Positions 12,518 through 24,544 are shown, counted from the stretch's first letter. The stretch is 64,000 nt of DNA from Rosa chinensis (GCF_002994745.2 NC_037094.1:13577001-13641000); one strand, 5' to 3'. Program-made: numbers and translations. The notes: generated by a model from the sequence alone, not told the origin.

Positions 12518-13333
12518 GTCCCCATGCAGTGAGTATGCTCCAGGTAGCTCATATTCCTAATCTCCCAGGTGCCTCTTGTGTTGCGGATTGGTTGGTATCC
12601 ATTTATTCATAGGCCCCTGCAGTTTTTGCTCCTTTATTGATGACCATCTGGGCTACTTGGCGTAACAGAAATTCCCGGATTTGGGATGAGTCGTGCAAGT
12701 TGGCTACTGATATTGTGCCAATAACATTGGGTTAGTGGGAGGATTACAAGGCTGCTCGCACTCCCTCACCTTCTGTTCATAGATCAGGGTCTTCAACCCA
12801 ATGGAAAAACCCTCCTATTGGTTTTATTAAATTGAACGTTGATGCGGCCTTTTGTTTGGATTCGGGTATCACAGGATTGGGAGGTGTTTTCAGGGACCAT
12901 GAAGGAGTTGTGTTGGGGGGCTTTCGACACACAGTAATGGTGTCTAGTTTTGCCCGCCATGCAGAGTTGTTGGCTTTGCCTCTAGGAGTGCAGTTGGCTA
13001 TTGATCAGCATTTAACACCAGTGATAGTGGAAACAGATTGTATGGATTTGGTTCAATCTATCTCTGGCTCTTCCCTTGATCAATCGGAGTTGGGGTTCTT
13101 AATTGATGACTTGCGAAACTTGTTGCATGCTGCATTAGATGCTAAAGTGGTTTATGGTAATAGGCAGGTTAATCTAGTAGCGCATACTTTGATGCAGGAG
13201 ACCAAAGCTGGTCAATTTGGTATTGATTTCTTTACCAACATCCCTCCAAGTGTGGAGGTTCTAATTTTCTCTGATTGTAATGACATTTCATCAATGAATT
13301 AGTCTTCCATTTCCCTCAAAAAAAAAAAAAGAG
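12518..13333 (+). pseudogene. LINE 3' end with terminal RNase H domain, 5' truncated
   Basis: From about 12573 the translation reads CVADWLVSIYS and IWATWRNRNSRIWDES, with stops. The RNase H-like domain typical of plant L1-type LINEs follows at 12832-13302 (LNVDAAF, FARHAELLAL, ETDCMDLV, NLVAHTLM). A run of about 13 A at 13319-13331 marks the LINE 3' end. The left boundary is the gypsy LTR, so the gypsy element probably inserted into an existing LINE and its upstream part may lie left of the window. Confidence 0.83.
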
Positions 13334-15018
13334 CAAATTTTAAGGTTCCAATAGAAACTCTCATCTATTTTCTCACTTACTATATTGCTGCTACACATAT
13401 CATAGAGCAAGCATGTCATCAACAAAATCAAACATGAACCCTCAAATTCATTTTCTCTTCACTAGCAAACAAACTTATATTTAGTTGCTACATGCCATGT
13501 ATGTTAGATTCGTTTTTGACTCAAGGATACATGTCGCCAATACATGATAGTAACTGCTGGCCATGTTTAAATTATCATGGCAACTCTTGTCATGCTCAAT
13601 GCTTGTCAAACTTACCTGCCATCTATGTTCTTACTGCACTCACATAAGCACATGTTTATAGTGGCAAGATGCACATGCATGCAGCATACTACTTGGTACA
13701 TGAACGACTTGCCATACTTGTAAGGCACCTGATATTCTTTGAACTTCAAAACACCACATCTGGTATTCATTTATAATTTGTTATAATCTCTTGGCTACAG
13801 TTGGCGGACCAACTTACTACAATTCTTGGCTAATTTAATGACACATAAGCCTGTTAGGCCTATAGACATTTAGCTACTTTGCAATTTTGCATGCTGTCTC
13901 GAAATGGTTGTGCCCATTACTCTGATATCAAAATGCATTGATAAAAACATTTGTATCAAAAGCATACCTAAACTCTATGAATATGGTTATGTGCTTCATA
14001 AAGTGATAACTAGTATTGTAAGATCTTTTAGATTCGCATTTGTCATACTACCATGCCTATCATTATTACCAAAAAAATAATAATATGGGGCTGTCTAGCT
14101 CCGTTAGCTAATTAAATACATCATAGCCTATCGCAAATTCATACATACTATACTCATTTAATTGAGGCATGTTTATAAGTAAATGAACTCACTTTATACA
14201 TGGTGTGATCAGTCACTTGACATCTTACAATATATATTAATTACTAATCATTTACTTTATCTTTTGTTAAGGGGGCATAATCACCGATCACCTCCTCAAG
14301 TGACTAAATCATCAAACTCCATACTAAGATGTTTCGCCGGAGCAATGGAGCGTCATATTTGGACAACTCCAACATGATTTGGTATTTATATTGATTTCAA
14401 TTCCAATCTACTCCAAATCGGCATAAGATAAGTAACAATATCTCATTTTTTATGCTCTTGCAATTAGAGCTATTGCCATGCCTTAACATGCTTTTAATGA
14501 TTTTTAAAGCATGCTTCCAACTTGTATCAATTTTAGTAGCACACCTACTATGCTTACATACTAGTGCTAATGCCATGCTTTATATCTCAACGATCCTTAG
14601 CATGTTTACAACAATGCAAAAAATGTTATTAGCAACTTTACTACAAGTACATGCCACCTATACTACGTTTATGTTTAAATGCAATCTAATTAAATAAACA
14701 TGTGATACTCACTTAAACAAACTATGTCATGCTTGAAACGTTGTGACACTTATGACTTAGTTAAACTTGTTCGGATTATGACTTGCTTGGGTTACGACTC
14801 GCTTGGGTATCGAGCATGGCCATGACGTGCTTGGGCCAAGCCCCGCATGCTCGCATAGCGCCTACCCGCTCAATTACACCCAACTTGCTCGAACATATCT
14901 AACATGCTTTAGTTAAGCCCCAAGTTCACAATGCTTCATACTATTCACTGGGAGCTACTCCAAAAAAAATTTATATGGACACCCATTACACTTGCAACTA
15001 TCTAAATTATGCACGTTA
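13334..15018. other. AT-rich intergenic stretch, nothing recognised
   Basis: There is no convincing reading frame. CATG- and GCATGC-rich short motifs recur, and a somewhat GC-richer patch lies at 14760-14910. It may be an old retrotransposon remnant, but no domain or boundary supports that. Confidence 0.6.
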
Positions 15019-15324
15019 CATGGTCATAAGGTTTCAAATTTCGGTTTTGGTTTCGATTTCGGTATTCCAAATTTAAGGAAATTTCGGAGAAAGTTTCGAT
15101 TTCGGTGGAAATTTCGGTTAAAAATAAAGAAATCATATTAATTGCATTTATAAAATGATATTTTTGAATGAAACTTTTACATAAACTAAACTAACCTATA
15201 ATAAAAAAATTTACATTGTAACCTCTCTAAAATTATACATTTATAATAGAATTGTGATATTTAATATGTACGAGTAATTAACTAGTACTATAGTAGCTAA
15301 ACTAGTGTTTTTATGTAATTATAA

Positions 15325-15520
15325 CCACTGCAAGTGGCCTAGTGGTTCTTGTCTAGTTGGGTGTGCTCCCCAACCTAGGTTCGAACCCCGAAGCTGTCAA
15401 AGTAGTTAGGCACTGTGCTGCAATGCACAGTTGGAGCATTTCACATGCGCCGAAGAGCATCTTGGGCTTAGGAAGTCTTTGGGTTTCCCTTGACAAAGTC
15501 AAAAGTCAAAAAAAAAAAAA
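15325..15520 (+). mobile_element. tRNA-derived SINE (196 bp)
   Basis: An A-box-like GTGGCCTAGTGG lies near the start and a B-box GGTTCGAACCCC about 40 bp on, as in RNA polymerase III promoters. It ends in a run of 13 A. The 13-bp duplication TATGTAATTATAA is at 15312-15324 and 15525-15537. The other tandem units (for example near 16208 and 17930) show the same site without the SINE, which confirms the insertion. Confidence 0.92.
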
Positions 15521-16813
15521 TCTATATGTAATTATAATTGTGCTGTATATTGATAATGTAAATGTGATTTACTTTTTTTTTTTTTTAATGGCTAGAATTT
15601 AGCTGAATTGTCATTGTCCCAAAATATATAGATCACTCAACCTTGACCAACTCAAACCTGACTAAATGGCATACAAGTTGAATTGTCATTGTTCCACAAT
15701 TGAGTGAGATATCTCATCCTTGACTAACTTAATCTTGACTAAATGGCGTACAAGTTGAATTGTCAATGGCATTCAAGTTGAATTGTCATTGTTCCACAAT
15801 ATATAGATCACTCAACCTTGACTAAATGGCGTACAAGTTGAATTGTCATTGTTTCACACTAAATGGCGTACAAGTTGAATTTGGACATTGCATATAAAAA
15901 CATTGTTTGAGTAATACTAGTCTTACCCAAGGTTTCAAATTTCGGTTTGGGTTTCGATTTCGGTACTTCAAATTTAAGGAAATTTTGGAGAAAGTTTCAA
16001 TTTTGGTTAAAAATAAACAAATCATATTAATTACATTTATAAAATGATATTTTTGAATGAAACTTTTATATAGACTAAACTGACTTATAATAAACCCATT
16101 TACAATGTAGCCTCTCTAAAATTATACATTTATAATACAACTGTGATATTTAATAGGGCATGTACGAGTAATTAACTAGTACTGTAGTAGGTTGCTAAAC
16201 TAATGTTTTTATCTATATGTAATTATAATTGTGCTGTATATTGATAATATGAATGTGATTTACTTTTTTATTTTTATTATTTTTTTATGGTTGGAAGCCA
16301 GTTGAATTGGCATTGTTCCACAATATATAGATCACTCAACCTTGACTAACTCAAACCTGACTAAATGGCGGTACAAGTTTAATTGTCATTGTTCCACAAT
16401 TTATAGATCACTTAACCTTGACTAAATGACGTACAAGTTGAATTGTCATTGTTCCACACTAAATGGCGTACAAGTTGAATTCGGACAATGCATATAAAAG
16501 CACCGTTTGAGTAATACTAGTGTTGCCCAAGGTTTCAGATTTTAGTTTGGGTTTCAATTTCGGTACTTCAAATTTAAGGAAATTTATGAGAAAGTTTCGA
16601 TTTCGGTTAAAAATAAAGAAATCATATTAATTTCATTTATAAAATGTTATTTTTGAATGAAACTTTTACATAGACTAAACTAATTACCTATAATAGATCT
16701 ATTTACAATGTAACTTCTCTAAAATTATACATTGATAATAGAGTTGTGATATTTAATATGTACAAGTAATTAACTAGTACTGTAGAAGGTTGCTAAACTA
16801 GTAGTTTTATCTA

Positions 16814-17233
16814 GGGCTAAATACAAATTACTACCCTGTGGTTTAGGTCCAAAATCAATTCAGTCTATGAATTTCTAATTTCATCAAAAACACCCCTGCA
16901 CTTTCAATTTTGACATAATAGGTCCAATTTGTTAGTTTTTTGACAATTGAGTTATTTAACTTATTAATGTGGCTCATATATGACCTATCTTTTATGATGT
17001 GTTGTCGAGGTGGTCTGCATAGTTGCATAATTTAGGAGTGAGTCCTACTATTAAAAATAAATAGTTTTTCAACAAATAATCCAACTATAACTTGAACTCA
17101 TAACAGAATATTAATGAATTGGACCTATTAGATCAAAATTGAAAGTGCAGGGGTGTTTTTGATGAAATTAGAAATCCAGGGACTGAATTTATTTTGGACC
17201 TAAACCACAGGGTGCTAACTAGTATTTATCCCC
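16814..17233. mobile_element. MITE (420 bp) with long terminal inverted repeats
   Basis: The left end GGGCTAAATAC mirrors the right end GTATTTATCCC, and the inverted similarity runs about 115 bp inward (both arms carry a motif around CACCCCTGCACTTTCAATTT). An 8-bp duplication TTTATCTA flanks it at 16806-16813 and 17234-17241. Sister units show the unfilled site. The 8-bp duplication favours a hAT-type over a Mutator-type MITE. Confidence 0.92.
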
Positions 17234-18602
17234 TTTATCTATATGTAATTATAATTGTGCTATGTATTGATAATGTGAATGTGGCCGGTTTATTTTTTTT
17301 TTATTTTTTAATTTTTAATTTTTATGGCTAGAACACGGTTGAATTGTCATTGTTCCACAATATATAGATCATTTAACCTTGACTAACTCAAAACTGACTA
17401 AATGGCGTACAAGTTGAATTGTCAACGGCGTACGAGTTGAATTGTCATTGTTCCACAATATATAGAACACTCAACATTGACTAAATGACGTACAAGTTGA
17501 ATTGTCATTGTTCCACAATATATAGATCTCTTAACCTTGACTAAATGGCGTACAAGTTGGATTGTCATTGTTCCACACTAAATGGCGTACAAGTTGAATT
17601 CGGACAATGCATATAAAAGCATCGTTTAAGTTATACTAGTCTTACCCGAGGATTCAAATTTTAGTTTCTCTTTCGATTTCGGTAATTCAAATTTAAGGAA
17701 ATTTCGGAGAATGTTTCGATTTCAGTTAAAAATAATGAAATCATATTAATTGCATTTATAAAATGATATTTTTGAATGAAACTTTTACATAGACTAAACT
17801 AACCTATAATAAATCTATTCACTGTAGCCTCTCTAAAATTATACATTTATAATAGAATTATGATATTTAATATGTATGAGTAATTAATTAGTACTGTAGT
17901 AGGTTGCCAAACTAGTACTGTTTTTATCTATATGTAATTATAATTGTGCTATATATTGATAATGTGAATGTGACTTATATTTTTTTTTTATGGCGGGAAC
18001 CCAGTGGGAGGCTTGACCATTATGCATTTTTCACTAATAATTAGAAAAATACAACTGGGAGGGGGAACGTAATACCAAAACCACGTGAATAAAAATGAGT
18101 AAGTACAACAAAAGCAATATAAAGTATTAAGAATAAGTGTTACTACGATGTGGTTCGATCCATATGGTTGAATTGCTTCAATTTAGTATCATACAATACT
18201 GCTCCCAAGTACACAAATTTTGGAAATGAGTTTGGTAGATGACAAAAGCAAATAAGTTTATTGTTGTATTCAACTTGATTGGAAAAAAAAATCAAAATTT
18301 CATATTTTCTCTATGAAAATATGAGTAAAAAACTTCATTGTTGGTGGCATACAAATTTCACAGAAATTTTGGAGAAATTTTGGACAAAATTTCAGTATAG
18401 AATTTTTAAATATATTTTTGTGTGTGTAGATATTTCAGAAATTAAGAATTTCATGGAAATGTACGGAAAATTTGGCAAAATTTCGGGAAACTCTTGATGG
18501 AAATAATATAGCATATGAATTTCGTTTCAGTACTTCCAAATTACAGAAATTTCGATGGAAATTTCGGTAGTTTCGGAGAAATTTGAAACCTTGCATCGTC
18601 AT

Positions 18603-19346
18603 AAGATCCACATATATTACTTGCTATGCTCATTTATTGTCCTTCATACAACTAGCAAGATTTACATGTACACTATATGTAAACATATTGTCTAGCCTCC
18701 GGGCACTATACTTTGTCAAAATCTCCCTATGGGAGAAATACCTAAAACGGGCTTAAACTCTATGAGTCTGTGGTGTACAACCAACCGCCAAGCGGTAAGG
18801 CAACACCTCACAGTGACAATGACCACTACGCGGCATTGCAGTCAAGATTTTCTCCTCCGGGAAAGAGTAAAGGGACTGGTTAACACAGCCCATGGCAGCC
18901 ATTGGTCCGGCAGTTAACCCTCGACGCTTAGGTATGAAAGATTAGGTTCGCCACCTAACGCCCACTGCTCAAACGCAGCTCCCCTCATCAAACAATTTTC
19001 CGACCATACAGAGGTTTATAACCAGGAGTTGGGGACTCCTCGGAGGGCCTAGCAGGGGCCCACCCGAAAGGGCAAAAGCGTTCGCTCCAACAAAATTCTA
19101 GATGGACGACGCACTCGCACTCATTATGCTTGATATGTATTTCCTTGTTGGATATAAAATAAATTTCATGTTTTTTTAAGAATTAAGAAAACTTATATTA
19201 AATAAAAGTCACAATTAAACAAAATACCAAATTAATTTAGAAAGGGAATAGATGAAGTTGTTCTAGCAATCTGGCTCTCTGCAACCTTGATACCCAAATC
19301 AAAATATATATATTAGAAAAAAAAGCAATTCCCACATCAAAGATTA
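18603..19346. other. Intergenic, with an unexplained GC-rich tract at about 18690-19110
   Basis: A tract richer in GC than its surroundings contains no domain-bearing frame and no clear repeat boundary. The rest is AT-rich. It may be part of an old element. Confidence 0.5.
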
Positions 19347-19538
19347 TTACTGGGTCTTTGATGTTTGAATTTTGAATCGATCTCTGCGAGCTTTCTTAAT
19401 GTCTTTTTTACCTAAAGCTTTTGCAAGGTTGCTGAGGCCTTGAAACCATGGCTTATTCCGGTCGTCATTGGATAAATAGAACTGAGTAGGGATGAGGTCA
19501 ACTAGCTTGTCCGTAAATTGAAAATGCTGATGGATAAT
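19347..19538 (-). pseudogene. SURF6-like: SURF6/Rrp14-like N-terminal fragment, 3' piece
   Basis: The minus-strand frame reads IIHQHFQFTDKLVDLIP, QFYLSNDD and KPWFQGLSNLAKAL, then a basic KKARRDRF stretch and a TAA at 19347. This resembles the N-terminal region of plant SURF6/Rrp14 rRNA-processing proteins as I know the family. The homology is judged by eye. The frame is interrupted at 19538 by the LTR element and continues at 28102-28169. It is short and ends early, so it is a pseudogene or exon fragment. Confidence 0.5.
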
Positions 19539-21242
19539 TGATGCGCCCAAAGCAAGCGCATAATTTAACCCTGAAATATCGTTAGTAGTATAAGCAAATA
19601 GGGATCGTTCTATTCCTGGGATTGAGGGTACACCTGTCATTGTGAAACAAATAAAGAAAAGTATTATTTACAAAAATAAAATAAAGAATAAATATATACA
19701 AGTGAACAAAAATAAGGGGGGTTTTAGGATTCTTAAAATTAAAATTAAAATAAATAAAATAAAGAAAACGTAAAAACATATATACAAGGGTGGAACGCAA
19801 GGAACAAAGATAAAAATTAATTCCATGTAATCAAATTCGATTCAAACCCTATAATTGTTCTTCCAAGTCATGAGAGAGGAGTTGATCATGTGAAACATTC
19901 GAAAGCAAATGATTTCCCATATTTTACTTTTCAATGCTAATTAACCTAAGCGAAAGCACCTAGATTAATCCTATCAAACATGCAATCAAGCCCTAGAAAG
20001 CTAGTCAATCATGACATGTTCAACGCATTAGACATAGAGAAAGGCTATCAACTCAAGTGTACAACTTAGTTATGGAAAAGTCCACCTAATTGCAATCCTC
20101 TTCAATTAAATTCGATTCTTGTCCAGAACCTTTACTACTTTTGATTCAAGTTACACAAAACGAAAAGTCGATTTCATGTTCTTAAACCTAGCACCAATTA
20201 CATGCAAATCTTATAAGTGTCGACCCAAATAAGATAAACATATAAAAGTTTTCTGTAAAGCAAATTTAATCGAACAAACTCACATAAGCAACTTAGAATC
20301 ACAATTATAGAATTCGAAAACTTTATGTAAACATAGAAATTGGGCTTAAACTTTGCCCTAAACATTATTGTTAACTAGAAACAAGTTCATATGAATTCAA
20401 ACAAGGAAAACAAAAAGGTTACAAGGAAAAGGAACGAATTACACCGTGAGTGGAGATGGAGATGGAGAGCTAGATGGTTGGATCTTGAATCTTGGAAGCA
20501 AGCCTTCAAGGTGGATGATGGAGGATATGATCTTCACGGCTCCTTCTTCTTCTTCCTCTCCTTGCTTGAAAATGCAGAACTTTGCAACTAGAGAATGGAG
20601 AAGGAAAATGGAAAGGAAATGGAGAGACAAAGAAGATGGAATGGATGAAGGAATTGTGTGGGAAAATGGAAAGGAAATGGAGAGACAAAGAAGATGGAAT
20701 GGATGAAGGAATTGGTGACTAAGGAAAATGGAGAGGAAATGGTGAGACAAGGAGATGAAATGGAGGAAGGAATATATCTTGAGAGTGAGAGGAGAAGTGT
20801 ATTTATAGCCCAAAAAATGATGAATGGAGGGTGGAGATGAACATAAATGAAAGGCTAGATATGTTAGACAAATTTGTAAAAAATATCTTCCCACTTGTTT
20901 ATCACTTGTTTAACTTGAATTGATTTTCCTCCTCAAGATTTTCCACTTGCTTGCAACTTTGATTTTCCTCCTCAAGATTTTCCACTTGGTTGGAGGTCCT
21001 AAAAATAGAAACTAATAAGAAAAATAGAAACTTTCCTAAAATGAAAAATGGCAACTTTCCTAAACTGAAAATGGAAACTTACTAAAAATGATAAATAGAA
21101 ACTACAAAAATATAAACTTTCTACAAATAGGAACTTTCCCAATCAAAGAATGGAAACTTTCCTAAACAAGGTTTTAATAAGGAAATAATGTAAGAAATGT
21201 AGGGAAATGCAGTTAAAACGTCGCATTAAAATGCTCCTATCA
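19539..21242 (-). repeat. 3' LTR of the WUS-carrying element (1704 bp)
   Basis: On the minus strand it runs TGATAGGAGC..GCGCATCA. A TATAAATA box on the minus strand lies at 20800-20807. A 59-bp tandem duplication of an AAGGAAATGGAGAGAC-containing segment near 20600-20720 explains the length excess over the other LTR. Confidence 0.95.
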
Positions 21243-21257
21243 AATTCCCCCACACTT
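21243..21257 (-). other. Polypurine tract
   Basis: On the minus strand AAGTGTGGGGGAATT directly abuts the 3' LTR, the expected primer site for plus-strand cDNA. Similar tracts recur at about 23147 and 25428 inside the element. Confidence 0.75.
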
Positions 21258-23146
21258 AGCTTTTGCTAGTCCCTTAGCAAAATCACACTAAGACACACAC
21301 TAAGACTCAACGAAAATTAAAGACTCTACAAAAACAATGACTCTATTGCCCTTCAACTTTTTGTCTCAGAAATCTCCTACTTTCACAACATCAAGATTAG
21401 CACTCAACCAAGAATCAATATGTAGATATTCAAGAGTTAATTAAAACATATAATCCACACATACACAAGTAGGACTTGGTTGTAATAATGGTGATGGTTT
21501 CTGTTAAGCATGCTTCGAACAAGTATGATTCATATCCTCACAAGGTATATCCACTCTTTCTTCTCTCAGAATTCAAGACAATGCTTAAAAGCTTATAATC
21601 ACTCAATTATATGTGAGAGAAAATATTTTGAGGCAATCAAATAGCTCACATATATAAGAAACGAAAAGCACTTTGTGAATATAATTTTTTTGAAAAGATC
21701 TCATGAAGGATATCAATTACTTGCACGGATGGACCCAAGCCATAGGTTCAACTCTTGTAACTCATCTCCACAAATCAAAGGCTGTCCCATCTTAAGGATC
21801 AAGAAGGTCTTATTTAGGGTTGTAATGGGGCCAAGGCTCAAGGTTTTAAGAAACGAAAGGTAAGGAATTTCACAAAGTGTCCTAAAAACCTAGCAGAGCT
21901 CATGTAGATGTAGAGACTTCTAGAAATCCACCAAGATATATCAAAACGTCACATCCCATAGAGGTTTTATGAAAGGGCCAAATGTCTTCATGTTAGGCCT
22001 AATCTTCACTCTAAACTTCCCTCGAACTAGTGAATTGGACAAAGACCAAATTTTCCAATAGTGGGTCTTCAATTCAAAACAAACTCCAAAATCACTAAGT
22101 ATGGGGGACTAAAATCCATAAACATTTTTCTTTCTTTTCTTTTCTAGCCGTACACAATTTTTTCTTTTCATTTTTCACGGCTTTCACATATTTTTTTTCT
22201 TTATGGACAAGTCTACCCCCACACTTGAACTTTCACCTCTTCTCAATTTTTCATCTTTAGCACCAAACCCACGTAGTATGTCTCAAAAGATAGCTCCGCT
22301 AAGTTTTTAGAACAAAGGGTAGGAGTGTAGCTATACTAAGGTTCAGGGTTAAGGATTTAAGGGTGATGAAAGAAAAGGCTTAATGTAAGCTCAAAGGAGT
22401 TTATCTAAGGGAGTCCCACGACGGGCACAAATAGGGACACAAGTTTATATGGCAATGGTGGTAATTCCTAGGGTGCCTCTATCCTTTCCAGAATCAGGGC
22501 CATGTATTGATATAACGTTTCAACAAGCACAAGAGTGAATTCTAGCATTCTCTAGTCCATTAAACTTAATCTATGGCAAGCAATCAATCAAATGAAAGAG
22601 TAATGAGATCATCAAAACATCGCCAAGAAATTAAGAATATATTTTTCAATTATCACTCCAAGAAAAAGGGACATGGCTCAAATATCTCACATGGGCTTTT
22701 ATGAATCAAAACTCATCCTAACATGCTCATATTCTGTACCAAGGTTACGAAATCCATATCCACTACACATGCATGCATTTTTCATATATCTCAATTAACC
22801 AAAGAATACAATTTTAAAAATCATCTCAATTTTGTGATCCTCTTTTAATCATGATTTCAGAGATATAGAATCATCCTAGACAGTTGAAAGGGCATCCTAA
22901 GACTCAAAAACAAAAACAAAAGTAAAATTTTTTTTTTCTTTTTCAACAATTTAATTTAATTTCAACACTTAGGTACGGGAACAGGGAGTCTCGATGTGCA
23001 ATGGGACTGAAACAGCTACCCTTTTTCAAGACTATGTTTAATCCAATATACCTTAGTGTATCACAACATCAATTAAAAACACAATCCAACATCAACTATT
23101 TTTTTTTTCTTTATATACTAACTACTAAAAACACAATAAAGCAATA
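21258..23146 (-). other. Non-coding 3' interior of the WUS-carrying element
   Basis: No domain-bearing frame is seen in about 1.9 kb. The sequence is AT-rich with T and C runs. In this class of elements the stretch before the 3' LTR is often long and untranslated. Confidence 0.6.
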
Positions 23147-23405
23147 ACCCTTCCCCCATACTTAATTCATGCATTGTCCTCAATGTATAAACAAATATAA
23201 ATCATGCAAAGCATAAATCAAGCATAGAAGAGAAAATGAACACAACGAAACCTAAAACAACTTAAAATTTAAGAAAATAAAATAGAAGGAAGAGTTCAAG
23301 AAAGCAAATCTGCGTTCGATGGCTCCTCCACAGCTACAGTTGAAATGGGTTGCCTCCCATGCAGCGCTTAATGTTTAAAGTCTTTCAGCCTAGACTTGTA
23401 CCTCC
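23147..23405 (-). repeat. Internal direct repeat, copy 1 (with 25425-25668)
   Basis: Both copies begin on the plus strand with TTCCCCCAYACTTAA and a CCTCAATGTA motif and end with GGGTTGCCTCCCA, GCGCTT and a TACCT motif. They are diverged but collinear, and they bracket the unknown ORF and the WUS-like gene. Confidence 0.8.
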
Positions 23406-23407
23406 AT

Positions 23408-23938
23408 TTACTCCATTGGAGGAGCGGTATGCGGGCAAGTGGCAGCCCTCTTGCTGGTTTCAGCCTTCGGAGGCGGGTCCTCATGTTGTGATGCAGTAGC
23501 GTCCTTGCAAGGAAACCCAGGAGGATAACTCTGCAAGTTATTGACTTCCTGAGCAAGCTTGTTTATTGCAGTGTGACAGCGGATCAAAGAGCAGTTCATC
23601 TCAGAGATGTAATCGATCATGCAATTGACTCTCCAATCTGTCACCATAATACCATCGCGGAGAGAGGAACGCAAATCATCAATCGAATCTGACAAGCTTT
23701 CCAGGGTGGCCATAGGCCGAGGAGCACGAGCAGCTGGTGAGGAAGAAGACTCTCCGGGATGCAGTCTGGGAGAGCGACGAGGCAGAGGAGGGGGACTGCG
23801 GGTACGCTCACGGATAGGACGATGGTCCCATGGACGAGTAAGTCCAGCTCTAGTGGCCGCTTGACGACCTTCTTCTTCCAAAGAGAGAACACGGCGTTGA
23901 TTGACGCCCCTGCGAGGGGTAACCTTGGTTCGAGCCAT
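23408..23938 (-). CDS. Unknown basic protein in the WUS-carrying element (176 aa)
   Basis: The best start is the ATG at 23938 (MARTKVTPRRG), although the frame is open a little upstream. The first half is Arg- and Pro-rich (ERTRSPPPLPRRSPR). The second half could form a helix or short coiled coil (LESLSDSIDDLRSSLRDG, then INKLAQEVNNL). It ends in a Pro- and His-containing tail. There are no Cys knuckles, protease or pol motifs. It is in the element's sense orientation. A TATATA motif on the minus strand at about 24012 could drive it. It might be a degenerate gag-like or captured protein, and I do not recognise a function. Confidence 0.5.
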   Translation of the reverse strand: MARTKVTPRRGVNQRRVLSLEEEGRQAATRAGLTRPWDHRPIRERTRSPPPLPRRSPRLHPGESSSSPAARAPRPMATLESLSDSIDDLRSSLRDGIMVTDWRVNCMIDYISEMNCSLIRCHTAINKLAQEVNNLQSYPPGFPCKDATASQHEDPPPKAETSKRAATCPHTAPPME

Positions 23939-24117
23939 GAGGAAGTAGAAGGAATTTAAAACTGCACGTTTAGACAAACCTTAGTAAATTCTGGAGGAGA
24001 CAAAAAAGGATGTATATATGAAGCACAAAATAGGGTAGAAATCTCAACAAGCACAGGGTTTTAACAAAGCTTCTCTGGGATGGAGAAGAGTTATGATAGT
24101 TCACGGCCCAAGAAACT

Positions 24118-24544
24118 CCCCCACGTGTAAATATTCCTTTCTTTTCCTGGATTTATGGCATGCTTTCGGCTATAGCCTGTCTGTCACGGATCCTCGAGAT
24201 TCGTTTGATTCCCCCACGCGTCCTTTCTTTTCCTTGATTCACGGCAATTAAACCTGCTTTCTGCTGTAGCTTGTCTGTCACAGCTCCTCGAGATTCGTTT
24301 GGTTCCCCCACGTGTCTTCCACGCACCAACAGCTTTTCCGTGTTTTCGGGTGACTTTAATCTAACGCGTAGATTTAATATCAGAGATCGTCCATCCAACG
24401 GTAGAGATCCGCTCACTCGTTCTATAAATAGGTGCATTCTGAGGGAGCGACTATTCACTCCAAAAGAAAATTCTTCCGAGTTCCAGCCTTTCTCTCTCAA
24501 CCCTTCAGCCTTTCTTTCGAAACTCAAATCCTTTCTTCATCAAC
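24118..24544 (+). promoter_or_regulatory. Promoter-like region of the WUS-like gene
   Basis: Tandem segments of about 92-95 bp start near 24118, 24210 and (partial) 24304, each opening with a CCACGTGT or CCACGCGT motif. G-box cores CACGTG are at 24122-24127 and 24309-24314. A consensus TATAAATA at 24423-24430 lies about 115 bp before the ATG. The leader between them is CT-rich (TTTCTCTCTCAACCC), as in many plant 5' UTRs. The region is shared head-to-head with the unknown ORF, with 606 bp between the two ATGs. Confidence 0.75.

Larger units (their letters stand above)
15027..18593. mobile_element. Non-autonomous hAT-like element with internal amplification
   Basis: The left end TAAGGTTTCAAATTTC matches the reverse complement of the right end, CAAGGTTTCAAATTTC, in all but the first base. 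Flanking 8-mers CATGGTCA (15019-15026) and CATCGTCA (18594-18601) differ by one base. Both features fit a hAT element and resemble the ends of the hAT at 5089-8355. There is no transposase. The interior is a tandem series of the left end, with TTTCGG motifs as the subterminal repeat. Confidence 0.7.
15028..18593. repeat. Four tandem units of about 0.6-0.7 kb
   Basis: Units begin with AAGGTTTCAAATTTCGG or a close variant at 15028, 15929, 16529 and 17649. Each holds a conserved core (AATTGCATTTATAAAATGAT, then TAATTAACTAGTACT) and a variable number of short sub-repeats ending GGCGTACAAGTTGAATTGTC. Unit 1 carries a SINE and unit 3 a MITE. Without them both are about 692 bp, against 600 bp for unit 2. 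Unit 4 has a different right end. Confidence 0.85.

Noticed and set aside
15357..15602. Small protein frame across the SINE
   Set aside because: The frame spans a SINE, its poly-A tail and repeat DNA. The sister units lack it.
20439..20894. A 151-residue minus-strand frame in the LTR, and the matching frames at 27356-27753
   Set aside because: It is low-complexity Ser/His/Phe-rich sequence within the LTR. The TATA box lies inside it, and the frame is not conserved in the solo LTR at 50092.
23900..23938. MARTK start of the unknown ORF resembling the histone H3 tail
   Set aside because: Only five residues match. The following sequence is Arg/Pro-rich with no histone fold, and short basic starts are common.
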